A stretch of 7,348 bases of DNA from Actinomycetes bacterium. GTDB taxonomy: Bacteria; Actinomycetota; Acidimicrobiia; UBA5794. Below, piece by piece: positions 1 through 4,974 of this stretch (positions are counted from its first letter, which is position 1; each line of letters begins with the position of its first letter). Location of the stretch: NCBI GenBank assembly GCA_030598305.1, contig JAUVQC010000059.1, positions 1-7,348 of the forward strand, in the 5' to 3' direction. A program made the translations under genes and the position numbers. The notes below the pieces were generated by a model that did not search any database, was not told the origin of the DNA, and saw only the letters and a program-made list of their open reading frames with translations.

Positions 1-222
1 AACGCCATCATTGGCTGGAGTGTCCGCGAGAGGCTTCCGACGATCTCAGCGAGAACACTCGTTGTCGCCTCCGAGCTGGACTACGGGTCCATCGAGTCCA
101 AGCAACCGATTGTCGATGAGGCGCCGAACGCAACCATGGTGGTGGTTGACGGGGCACGACACCTGCTCCCCGTCGAGAAGCCCGACGAGTTCAACCGAAT
201 CCTCTCACAGTTCCTGGACTAG
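1..222 (+). CDS. Alpha/beta-hydrolase family protein, C-terminal fragment
   Basis: The 73 visible residues are the end of a gene whose start lies before the window. They show the usual last part of an alpha/beta-hydrolase fold: a hydrophobic strand followed by an acidic residue (TLVVASELDYGS, Asp27 of the fragment, likely the catalytic acid), another strand (ATMVVVDGA), then the catalytic-histidine segment GARHLLPVEKPDEF with His54, and a final amphipathic helix ending QFLD. The nucleophile elbow (GxSxG) is upstream and not visible, so substrate and exact subfamily cannot be told; esterase, lipase or C-C hydrolase are all possible. The TAG stop at 220-222 interlocks with the TAG stop of the convergent M23 gene (CTAG at 219-222). 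Family assignment is from motif order; activity is inferred. Confidence 0.8.
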   Translation, partial: NAIIGWSVRERLPTISARTLVVASELDYGSIESKQPIVDEAPNATMVVVDGARHLLPVEKPDEFNRILSQFLD

Positions 223-1307
223 CACGCCGCCCGGACGGTCGGGTAGGGGTTCACGTAGATACCGCCGGCGATCATGCCGAGGTGAAGATGGGGCGTGCCC
301 CTTGCGTTCCCTGAGTCACCCACGTATCCGATCAGCTGGCCCTTGTTGACCCGCTGCCCGCTCTTGAGCCCGCTCGCCCACTTGGACATGTGGGCGTAGT
401 AGTAGGTGATCCCGTCATCGCCGTACACGTACACCTGGATGCCGCCAAGGCTGTGCTTGCTGAGACGCACGTGGCCTGAATTCATTGCGACCAGAGGCGT
501 GTTGAACGAGGCCATCATGTCGGTGCCCTTGTGTGTGCGTCCTCCAGAGCGCGGATAACCCCACGAGTTGATGAAGTAGCTTGAGCCGGCAACTGGGCAC
601 GCGACACCCTTGGTCTGACTTCCGATGCCCGCTGCGCCACCCGAAGCACGAGCAGCCGCAGCAGCAGCTTGTCTGGCGAGCTCTGCTTTGTACGCACGGT
701 ACGCCGTGGCGTACTTCGCCTTCGCTGTCGAGTGTGCCGTCGAGGCTCTCTCCTGTACCTCGGCGAGATGTTCCACCACGGCCTGGTGCTCCACCTTGAG
801 CTGCTCTACCTCGACCTCCTTGACAGTCAACTCATCCGAGAGGCGATCCATCTGCCTGCTGACAGCAGCCAGCTGGTCAAGCTGGTTGAGGTCGCGGGTT
901 GTTGCAGCGTCATAGAGCGCCTGGGATGTGATCAGCTCTTGGATGGTACCGGCTGTGAACGCGGTGGTCACGAGATTCCTACCGCCCGACGTGTACGCCT
1001 CGAGTACAACGAGGCGAGCGCGTTCCTTGAGGTTCGTGACGTTGTCCCCGTACTCGGTGATCGCCATGCCGAGCTTCTCGATGCGCCAGTTGAGGCTGTA
1101 GATCTGGCCCTCAATGCGCTCCATCGTCTCGACACCCTCAGAGAGTTCAGCATCAGCCTCTCGAAGGGCAGCAAAGGCCTGTTCCTCAGCGGCTTTTGCC
1201 TTGCTCACATCGCTCTTTGATTGGGCGGACGCGGGTACAGGCGCCACTGCAAGCAACGCAAGCAGTAGCAGGGGAAGAAGAGCACGGGGGAATCGCAGGT
1301 ATCTCAT
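219..1307 (-). CDS. Secreted coiled-coil M23 (LytM-type) zinc peptidase, putative peptidoglycan endopeptidase
   Basis: A 362-residue exported cell-wall hydrolase. Residues 1-28 form a signal peptide (RFPR, a run of Leu/Ala, then a PASA-Q cleavage site after Ala28). Residues about 30-210 are charged, heptad-like helices (coiled coil), followed by an Ala/Gly hinge (RQAAAAAARASGGAAG, 212-227) and a C-terminal M23 domain from about 237. The domain keeps all expected zinc and catalytic residues: His259 and Asp263 (HxxxD in THKGTD), His306 (YYAHM) and His340/His342 (HLH). It is therefore expected to be an active enzyme cutting peptide crosslinks in peptidoglycan, similar in plan to EnvC/NlpD-like and actinobacterial division hydrolases, but unlike EnvC it is not degenerate. 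Cys237 and the last residue Cys362 are the only cysteines of the mature protein. In-frame ATGs at 1364 and 1355 would add a tail before the signal peptide and have no ribosome site; ATG 1307 has GGAG four bases upstream. Divergent from the gene at 1385. Confidence 0.93.
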   Translation of the reverse strand: MRYLRFPRALLPLLLLALLAVAPVPASAQSKSDVSKAKAAEEQAFAALREADAELSEGVETMERIEGQIYSLNWRIEKLGMAITEYGDNVTNLKERARLVVLEAYTSGGRNLVTTAFTAGTIQELITSQALYDAATTRDLNQLDQLAAVSRQMDRLSDELTVKEVEVEQLKVEHQAVVEHLAEVQERASTAHSTAKAKYATAYRAYKAELARQAAAAAARASGGAAGIGSQTKGVACPVAGSSYFINSWGYPRSGGRTHKGTDMMASFNTPLVAMNSGHVRLSKHSLGGIQVYVYGDDGITYYYAHMSKWASGLKSGQRVNKGQLIGYVGDSGNARGTPHLHLGMIAGGIYVNPYPTVRAAC

Positions 1308-1311
1308 GCGG

Positions 1312-1315
1312 CTCC
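1312..1315 (-). promoter_or_regulatory. Ribosome binding site (GGAG) selecting the M23 start
   Basis: On the minus strand GGAG lies four bases before ATG 1307. The two in-frame ATGs further upstream lack any such sequence, and the N-terminus from 1307 is a clean signal peptide, so this site supports the shorter start. Spacing is short but matches the 3-5 base spacing of the other Shine-Dalgarno sites in the window. Confidence 0.5.
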
Positions 1316-1384
1316 ATGAGCGTAGTGGCGAAGCCAAAGTAGCGCAGGGCGGCATGGCTAGCATCGCCGGACAAGGGGAGGTTC
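1316..1384. promoter_or_regulatory. Divergent intergenic region between M23 peptidase and TPR-like gene
   Basis: Short divergent spacer that must hold the promoter of the M23 gene (leftward) and of the TPR-like gene (rightward) unless transcripts start within the neighbours. On the minus strand a TACGCT hexamer lies 11 bases before ATG 1307 and could be a -10 element. On the plus strand the purine-rich stretch AAGGGGAGG (1373-1381) ends three bases before ATG 1385 and is the ribosome site of that gene. No convincing -35 box or operator palindrome was seen. The region call rests on gene arrangement; the individual promoter elements are guesses. Confidence 0.35.
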
Positions 1385-1849
1385 ATGACAGCATCATTCG
1401 ACGAACCGGCAGGACACCAGTACTTCGCTGCGCACTGCTTCAACGGTGCCTGGGACTTACTGGACATGGATTCCCGGACCGACGAGGACGTCGAGGTGAT
1501 GATCGACCTTGCCCACGCTTCGCGGATGCATTGGCGCCACTGCGACGATGTGACCGCCAGGACACGGTCCGTGGCCGCGTGGCAGATCTCGCGTGTGTAC
1601 TCAGTTGCGGGTCGACCAGATGAAGCGCTGCGGTACGGCACTGAGGCCCTGGACATCGCACGGCTGGGTGATGTGGACGACTTCTATGTCGGGTACGCGC
1701 ACGAGGCCGTCGCCCGCGCTGCCGACGCCTTGGGAGATTCCGAGACTGCGAGTTTGCATCTGGTCGCTGCCAGGGAGCTTCTCGCATCGATAGCCGACGA
1801 TGACAGGAGGAAGGCCCTCGCCGCCGACCTGGATTCAGTCAACGGTTAG
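1385..1849 (+). CDS. Small all-helical, TPR-like hypothetical protein
   Basis: A 154-residue soluble protein with no signal peptide or membrane segment. Two stretches read like tetratricopeptide-type helix pairs: about residues 61-93 (RSVAAWQISRVYSVAGRPDEAL, with the small-residue turn A-G-R-P-D-E-A typical of a TPR helix A/helix B junction) and about 101-134 (YAHEAVARAADALGDSETAS followed by LHLVAAREL). The N-terminal 55 residues are also helical and rich in His, Cys and Trp (HQYFAAHCF, HASRMHWRHC), which could form a pocket or metal site but no known motif is evident. The likely role is protein-protein interaction; no specific function can be assigned. The start has a strong purine-rich ribosome site (AAGGGGAGG, 1373-1381). 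It is divergent from the M23 gene and its TAG stop interlocks with the TAA stop of the dodecin gene (TTAG, 1846-1849). Confidence 0.8.
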   Translation: MTASFDEPAGHQYFAAHCFNGAWDLLDMDSRTDEDVEVMIDLAHASRMHWRHCDDVTARTRSVAAWQISRVYSVAGRPDEALRYGTEALDIARLGDVDDFYVGYAHEAVARAADALGDSETASLHLVAARELLASIADDDRRKALAADLDSVNG

Positions 1850-2064
1850 CGTACGACGAACGAGAGTTTTGCCGAGATCTCATACCGGGCGACTTTTCCA
1901 TCGCGCACGGTTGCCGTTTGTCGGGTGATCTCGAGTGATGTGATTCCATTGATACTCTCGGCGGCCTTTGCGACAGCTTCATCAAGGGCCGCTTCGTAGC
2001 TCGTCGCAGAGAAACCCATGATCTCGATGATCTTGATCGCGCCGTTCTCAAGTGGTTCTGTCAT
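1846..2064 (-). CDS. Dodecin-family protein
   Basis: A 72-residue protein matching the dodecin fold along its whole length: first strand KIIEIMGFSATSYEAAL, a single amphipathic helix (EAALDEAVAKAAESINGI), then strands SLEITRQTATVRDGKV and ARYEISAKLSFVVR. Dodecins assemble into hollow 12-mers that bind flavins (riboflavin, FMN) or, in some branches, other ligands, and are thought to buffer or store flavin. The flavin-stacking tryptophan that follows the helix in characterised archaeal and actinobacterial dodecins (for example the DWFEV segment) is replaced here by ITSLEI, and the protein has no tryptophan at all, so flavin binding cannot be assumed. ATG 2064 is preceded by GGAGG four bases away (2069-2073), which fixes the start. 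It diverges from the membrane-protein gene at 2128 and converges on the TPR-like gene with a 4-base overlap. Fold assignment is strong; ligand is unknown. Confidence 0.88.
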   Translation of the reverse strand: MTEPLENGAIKIIEIMGFSATSYEAALDEAVAKAAESINGITSLEITRQTATVRDGKVARYEISAKLSFVVR

Positions 2065-2113
2065 CTGACCTCCAGAGGACGATGGTAACGACTCGCCCAG
2101 CCCGATACTTCTG

Positions 2114-2119
2114 TATTGT
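2114..2119 (+). promoter_or_regulatory. Putative -10 hexamer (TATTGT) for a leaderless transcript
   Basis: TATTGT fits the TANNNT pattern and lies eight bases before GTG 2128, so transcription would begin at or very near that codon. No Shine-Dalgarno sequence precedes either TTG 2122 or GTG 2128, and no -35 consensus is visible at the expected distance (2091-2096 reads ACTCGC). The 63-base spacer 2065-2127 also has to carry the leftward dodecin promoter; a TACCAT on the minus strand is a weak candidate. Confidence 0.35.
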
Positions 2120-2127
2120 GATTGCTC

Positions 2128-2538
2128 GTGAACCGCGACGTCTCCTTTGCTCCCCGCCGCACGGCGGTTGCCCCGGTGCTTGGTGGAATTCTCGGGCTCA
2201 TGTTCCCGTTCGTGCTGATCGTTGCAGCGCTGTCTGTCGGGTTCCGGTCTGGAGGGGACATGGGCGATTTCGCGGCGAGTCTGGCTGGCGCTGTCCTATT
2301 CCTCGTCGCAGCCCCCACAGCCTGGGTGCTCGCGTTCCCGTTCATCGACGTCACACGGTTCACCGTTTTCGTGTTCGGAATCGTTACGAGTGTGCCGGTT
2401 TGGTATCTCATAGGTCGTGCAATCGCCGCCAGAAGTAGCAATTGGATTGACTGGCTGAGAGCGTACGGCATCGTGTGCATCGCTTGGACATCGTTCAATC
2501 TCCTTCTTTTCGGTGTCATCGCTGCATTGGTCGGCTAG
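2128..2538 (+). CDS. Four-helix integral membrane protein of unknown function
   Basis: A 136-residue protein, not recognised as a named family. Four hydrophobic segments are evident: about residues 14-37 (VAPVLGGILGLMFPFVLIVAAL), 49-72 (AASLAGAVLFLVAAPTAWVLAF), 78-99 (FTVFVFGIVTSVPVWYLIGRA) and 108-134 (after NWID, WLRAYGIVCIAWTSFNLLLFGV). The basic N-terminus (NRDVSFAPRRT) and the Arg residues after helix three (GRAIAARSS) suggest cytoplasmic placement by the positive-inside rule. No catalytic or ligand motif is visible. GTG 2128 is chosen over TTG 2122 because a -10-like TATTGT lies eight bases before it and neither has a ribosome site; the choice changes the protein by two residues. Its TAG stop ends nine bases before the nitroreductase start and that stop is itself part of the putative -10 element of the next gene. 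Confidence 0.75.
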   Translation: MNRDVSFAPRRTAVAPVLGGILGLMFPFVLIVAALSVGFRSGGDMGDFAASLAGAVLFLVAAPTAWVLAFPFIDVTRFTVFVFGIVTSVPVWYLIGRAIAARSSNWIDWLRAYGIVCIAWTSFNLLLFGVIAALVG

Positions 2539-2541
2539 TTT
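2536..2541 (+). promoter_or_regulatory. Putative -10 hexamer (TAGTTT) of the nitroreductase gene
   Basis: TAGTTT ends exactly six bases before ATG 2548, the spacing expected if the mRNA starts at the A of the start codon. Its first three bases are the TAG stop of the preceding gene. No Shine-Dalgarno sequence is present in the short 2539-2547 gap or just before it. No recognisable -35 box lies near 2513-2518 (GTGTCA), so this rests on the hexamer and spacing only. Confidence 0.35.
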
Positions 2542-2547
2542 CACGTC

Positions 2548-3204
2548 ATGGATCTCAACGAAGCCCTTTACACCACGCGCGCCATGCGCCGCGTCAAGTC
2601 CGACCCGATTCCCGAAGGTGTTGTCCAGGCGATGCTCGATGCTGCGGTCAGGTCTCCCTCTGGTGGGAACTCGCAGAACTGGCGGTGGCTGACCGTGACT
2701 GATCGTGCAACGGTCCAAGAGCTCGGTCGGTTCTACGCGGAGGCATGGGCAGAGCTCAACGCAACGTTCTACAAGGGGAAGAGCGAAGCGGCTGAAGCGA
2801 GTGGTGATGAGACGACAAAGCGGGTGCTTTCTTCGGCGCAGTGGCTCGCAGACAACTTCGACCAGGTCCCATTGGTGGTCCTGCCGTATCACCGCAACGA
2901 TCCGTCTGGGGCATCGATCTACCCCGCGGTGTGGAGCCTGATGCTTGCAGCTCGCGGTCACGGGATCGGGACGACTCTGACGACTGTCCTCGGTATCTTC
3001 AAGCAACGAGAGGTTGCCGACCTGCTTGGCGTGCCGCTCGACAGGGGGTGGCAGAACGCTGCGGCGATACCGTGCGGATATCCGCTCGGCCGGTGGGGCC
3101 TTGCACAACGTGCCCCGGTCGATGAGGTCGTGTACTCGGAGCGCTGGGGCACTGTCCCCGAGTGGACCCTCGATGGACCCCTCTGGACGGAACCAGACGG
3201 GTGA
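2548..3204 (+). CDS. Nitroreductase-family FMN-dependent oxidoreductase
   Basis: A 218-residue cytosolic flavoenzyme of the nitroreductase fold. The N-terminal FMN-binding signature is clear: TTRAMRRVKSDPIP (residues 9-22, Arg11 and Arg14/Arg15 contacting the phosphate) and SPSGGNSQNWRW (36-47). The central helix SIYPAVWSLMLAARGHGIGTT (123-143) forms the dimer core and the second flavin contact, and IPCGYPLGRWG (174-184) plus the PVDEVVY segment (190-196) are the usual C-terminal elements. Family members transfer hydride from NAD(P)H to nitro compounds, quinones or enoates as homodimers; the natural substrate here cannot be read. Length is typical. It follows the membrane-protein gene by nine bases with no ribosome binding site, and a -10-like TAGTTT sits six bases upstream, so leaderless expression is more likely than simple read-through translation. 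A flavin enzyme two genes from a dodecin is suggestive but not evidence of linkage. Confidence 0.92.
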   Translation: MDLNEALYTTRAMRRVKSDPIPEGVVQAMLDAAVRSPSGGNSQNWRWLTVTDRATVQELGRFYAEAWAELNATFYKGKSEAAEASGDETTKRVLSSAQWLADNFDQVPLVVLPYHRNDPSGASIYPAVWSLMLAARGHGIGTTLTTVLGIFKQREVADLLGVPLDRGWQNAAAIPCGYPLGRWGLAQRAPVDEVVYSERWGTVPEWTLDGPLWTEPDG

Positions 3205-3229
3205 ATCGCGAGACCTAACGTGATCCTTC

Positions 3230-3235
3230 TACGGT
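3230..3235 (+). promoter_or_regulatory. Putative -10 hexamer (TACGGT) of the EamA transporter gene
   Basis: TACGGT ends six bases before ATG 3242, again the leaderless spacing. The intervening CCTCCA is pyrimidine-rich and cannot act as a Shine-Dalgarno sequence. A second TANNNT, TAACGT at 3216-3221, would instead give a leader of about 14 bases. The 37-base spacer 3205-3241 shows no -35 consensus and no terminator hairpin for the nitroreductase gene. Confidence 0.3.
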
Positions 3236-3241
3236 CCTCCA

Positions 3242-4078
3242 ATGGGCTCCACTGAAGTCGCTCTCCTCGCGTTCGCAACGGTCGTCATCGGAGTCGGGGA
3301 TCTGCTCGGTGGGATCGCTTCGCGACGCGGGAACCCTATCGCCGTGGCAGGATGGTCCCAGTTGGTCGGCATACCGATCGTGTTCGCCCTCGCTCTTTTC
3401 GTCGGCGGGGATCCACTCCCTCGAGATCTTCTGCTGGGAGCCGTTGCGGGCCTCGGTTCGGGCCTCGGGGTTTCAGTGATGTATCGCGGATTCGCCCACT
3501 CGGCAGTCGGCATCGTCGCGCCGACGGCATCGACCGTTGCGACCGTGATTCCGATCGTGGTCGCCCTGGTACTCGGAGAGCGTCCGTCCTCGATCGTTGC
3601 AGTGGGCCTCGCCATGGCAATCGTGGCGATCGTCCTCATCGGTCGTGTGCGTGATACCCCTATCAACGTGCGCTCCGGGCTCCTACACGGTCTCGTATCG
3701 GGCGTCGGATTCGGCGCGATGGTGGTCACCTATTCGATGACCTCCACGGACTCAGGCGTTTGGGCTGTTGTGAGCGGTCGCATGTCGGGTCCGCTGGCGA
3801 TATTCACCGTTGCGCTCGTCGTCGGCTCGGGTTCACGCATACTGCGGTCGAACGTGCTCCCGACCGGACTGGCAGGTGTCCTCACGACGGTGGGGCTCGC
3901 AGCATTCGTCGTGGCCTCCCAGACGTCTGAGCTGATCGTGCTCGGCGTCGCGCTGGCGATGATCCCAGCGTTCACGGTCCTGCTCGCCGTCATCTTCCTC
4001 AAGGAGCGCCTTGCAGTGACACAGTGGATAGGAATCGGAGTGGCAGCAACAGCCATCGCGCTGATATCAGTTGGCTAA
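3242..4078 (+). CDS. EamA/DMT-superfamily transporter
   Basis: A 278-residue inner-membrane protein made of two tandem EamA repeats (about residues 5-136 and 146-277), giving some ten transmembrane helices. Each repeat ends with the hallmark pattern of a helix leading into a short acidic loop and a final helix: PIVVALVLGERPSSIVAVGLAM (104-125) and PAFTVLLAVIFLKERLAVTQW (242-262), both with the conserved Glu-Arg pair (GER, KER). These transporters export or exchange small metabolites such as amino acids, purines or nucleotide sugars; no substrate can be inferred from sequence alone. ATG 3242 is the first in-frame start, has no ribosome site, and a -10-like TACGGT lies six bases upstream. The TAA stop interlocks with the TAG stop of the convergent dehydrogenase gene (CTAA, 4075-4078). 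Assignment to the superfamily is firm, specificity unknown. Confidence 0.9.
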   Translation: MGSTEVALLAFATVVIGVGDLLGGIASRRGNPIAVAGWSQLVGIPIVFALALFVGGDPLPRDLLLGAVAGLGSGLGVSVMYRGFAHSAVGIVAPTASTVATVIPIVVALVLGERPSSIVAVGLAMAIVAIVLIGRVRDTPINVRSGLLHGLVSGVGFGAMVVTYSMTSTDSGVWAVVSGRMSGPLAIFTVALVVGSGSRILRSNVLPTGLAGVLTTVGLAAFVVASQTSELIVLGVALAMIPAFTVLLAVIFLKERLAVTQWIGIGVAATAIALISVG

Positions 4079-4902
4079 TCGTCGAGGAAGATGTCCGTCT
4101 GCAGCTCGGCGTTCGCGACGTACTCATAGTCGGATAGGTCATCGATCCCGGCTGAGGCGAGCACCTCGTCATCGATATAGAAGTTCCCGGTAGCTTCCCG
4201 GCTCGACCGGTTGAAGATTTCGTACGCCGCGTCCGCAAGAATCTCGGGCTTCCGCGATCGTTGCATGGCAGCGTCCCCACCGAGCAGATTCTGGACTGCA
4301 GCAGTAGCGATGATCGTTCGAGGCCACAAACTGTTCACTGCAACGCCGTCGCTCGCAAACTCGGCCGACATGCCAAGCGTGCACATCGACATGCCGTACT
4401 TCGCGATTGTGTACGCCGCGTGCCGCTGGAACCAGTGCTGCCCCATATTCAGTGGTGGGCTGAGCGTCAGGATGTGTGGATTCTCTGCCTTCTTGAGATG
4501 TGGGAGGCATGTCCTGGACACAAGAAAGGTTCCCCTCGTGTTGATGTCCTGCATGAGATCGTACGATTTCATCGACAGGTCCGCCGTGCCAGAGAGGTTG
4601 ATGGCAGACGCGTTGTTCACGCAGATGTCGATGCCACCGAACGCATCAACCGTCGCTGTCACCGCAGCCTCGACCTGGTCGTCGTATCGGATGTCGCCAA
4701 CGATGGGGAGCGCTCTGCCCCCTGCCGCTTCGATCTCTTCGGCAGCCGTATAGACAGTTCCCGGAAGACGGGGATGGGGATCAGCCGTCTTGGCGATGAG
4801 TGCCACATTGGCGCCATCTGCTGCGACCCGCTTCGCAATCGCCAGCCCGATTCCCCGACTTCCCCCGGAAATGAACATCGTCTTGTTGGCAAGGCCCGGC
4901 AC
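4075..4902 (-). CDS. Short-chain dehydrogenase/reductase, HSDL2-like
   Basis: A 275-residue NAD(P)-dependent oxidoreductase with a Rossmann fold. Visible motifs: glycine-rich cofactor loop SGGSRGIG (12-19), acidic Asp70 in GDIR, NNAS (96-99), Asn121 in DINTRG, and the active-site Tyr164/Lys168 (YTIAK) with candidate Ser148 in TLSPP. The segments KTADPHPRLPGTVYTAAEEIEAAGG, NPHILTLSPPLN and AVNSLWPRT identify the branch that includes the vertebrate HSDL2 dehydrogenase domain and its bacterial homologues; unlike vertebrate HSDL2 there is no C-terminal SCP2 lipid-carrier domain. The C-terminus (TGNFYIDDEVLASAGIDDLSDY) is complete. A lipid or acyl substrate is plausible from the homologue but not shown. 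The start is GTG 4902, supported by GAGGAG five bases upstream (4908-4913). It is the last gene of the minus-strand block after dgt, with a 62-base spacer carrying a possible RBS-masking hairpin. Confidence 0.92.
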   Translation of the reverse strand: MPGLANKTMFISGGSRGIGLAIAKRVAADGANVALIAKTADPHPRLPGTVYTAAEEIEAAGGRALPIVGDIRYDDQVEAAVTATVDAFGGIDICVNNASAINLSGTADLSMKSYDLMQDINTRGTFLVSRTCLPHLKKAENPHILTLSPPLNMGQHWFQRHAAYTIAKYGMSMCTLGMSAEFASDGVAVNSLWPRTIIATAAVQNLLGGDAAMQRSRKPEILADAAYEIFNRSSREATGNFYIDDEVLASAGIDDLSDYEYVANAELQTDIFLDD

Positions 4903-4907
4903 AGTGT

Positions 4908-4913
4908 CTCCTC
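4908..4913 (-). promoter_or_regulatory. Ribosome binding site (GAGGAG) for the GTG start of the dehydrogenase
   Basis: GAGGAG lies five bases before GTG 4902 on the minus strand and is the strongest reason to prefer that start over the ATG at codon 9, which would cut into the first Rossmann strand. The site partly overlaps a 7-base sequence (4910-4916) that is complementary to the end of dgt. Confidence 0.65.
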
Positions 4914-4974
4914 TTCGACGCCACCTCCGGAGCCTAATCCCCGCCCTTGGTACGCGAGGAGGGGTTAGAAGAGG
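4910..4974 (-). promoter_or_regulatory. Nested inverted repeats across the dgt-dehydrogenase junction
   Basis: Read on the minus strand, CCTCTTC at the end of dgt (4974-4968) is exactly complementary to GAAGAGG (4916-4910), which contains four bases of the dehydrogenase ribosome site. Inside this pair, TAACCCC (4967-4961, including the dgt stop) pairs with GGGGATTA (4942-4935) with one bulged A, and a self-complementary CTCCGGAG (4932-4925) sits in the remaining arm. Together these could fold as a branched structure in the intercistronic mRNA that hides the downstream ribosome site until ribosomes clear the end of dgt. There is no U-tract, so it does not look like an intrinsic terminator. The complementarity is seen; the regulatory role is inferred. 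Confidence 0.35.

Noticed and set aside
669..1220. Open frame of 183 codons on the + strand, antisense to the M23 gene
   Set aside because: It lies wholly within the M23 coding sequence, has no ribosome site or recognisable domain, and its composition is what the antisense of a charged coiled-coil gene would give.
2122..2127. TTG 2122 as start of the membrane-protein gene
   Set aside because: It adds only two residues, has no ribosome site, and lies two bases after the putative -10 hexamer, too close for a transcript to include it.
2296..3108. Open frame of 270 codons on the minus strand, antisense to the membrane-protein and nitroreductase genes
   Set aside because: The translation is rich in Arg, Cys, Pro and His without any motif, and both genes on the other strand are better supported by membrane segments and FMN-binding motifs.
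1846..3204. Functional flavin cluster formed by the dodecin and the nitroreductase
   Set aside because: The genes are on opposite strands with an unrelated membrane-protein gene between them, and the dodecin lacks the flavin-stacking Trp; proximity alone is not enough.
4925..4932. CTCCGGAG palindrome as a transcription-factor operator
   Set aside because: Only eight bases, found within an operon spacer rather than a promoter, and it fits as a small arm of the proposed RNA fold.
4935..4967. Intrinsic terminator after dgt
   Set aside because: A GC-containing stem can form, but no T-tract follows on the minus strand; the structure continues to the ribosome site of the next gene, which fits an intercistronic element better.
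4261..4968. Open frame of 235 codons on the + strand, antisense to the dehydrogenase gene
   Set aside because: It overlaps a clear short-chain dehydrogenase and encodes a low-complexity, Arg-rich sequence; a long antisense frame is common in GC-rich DNA.
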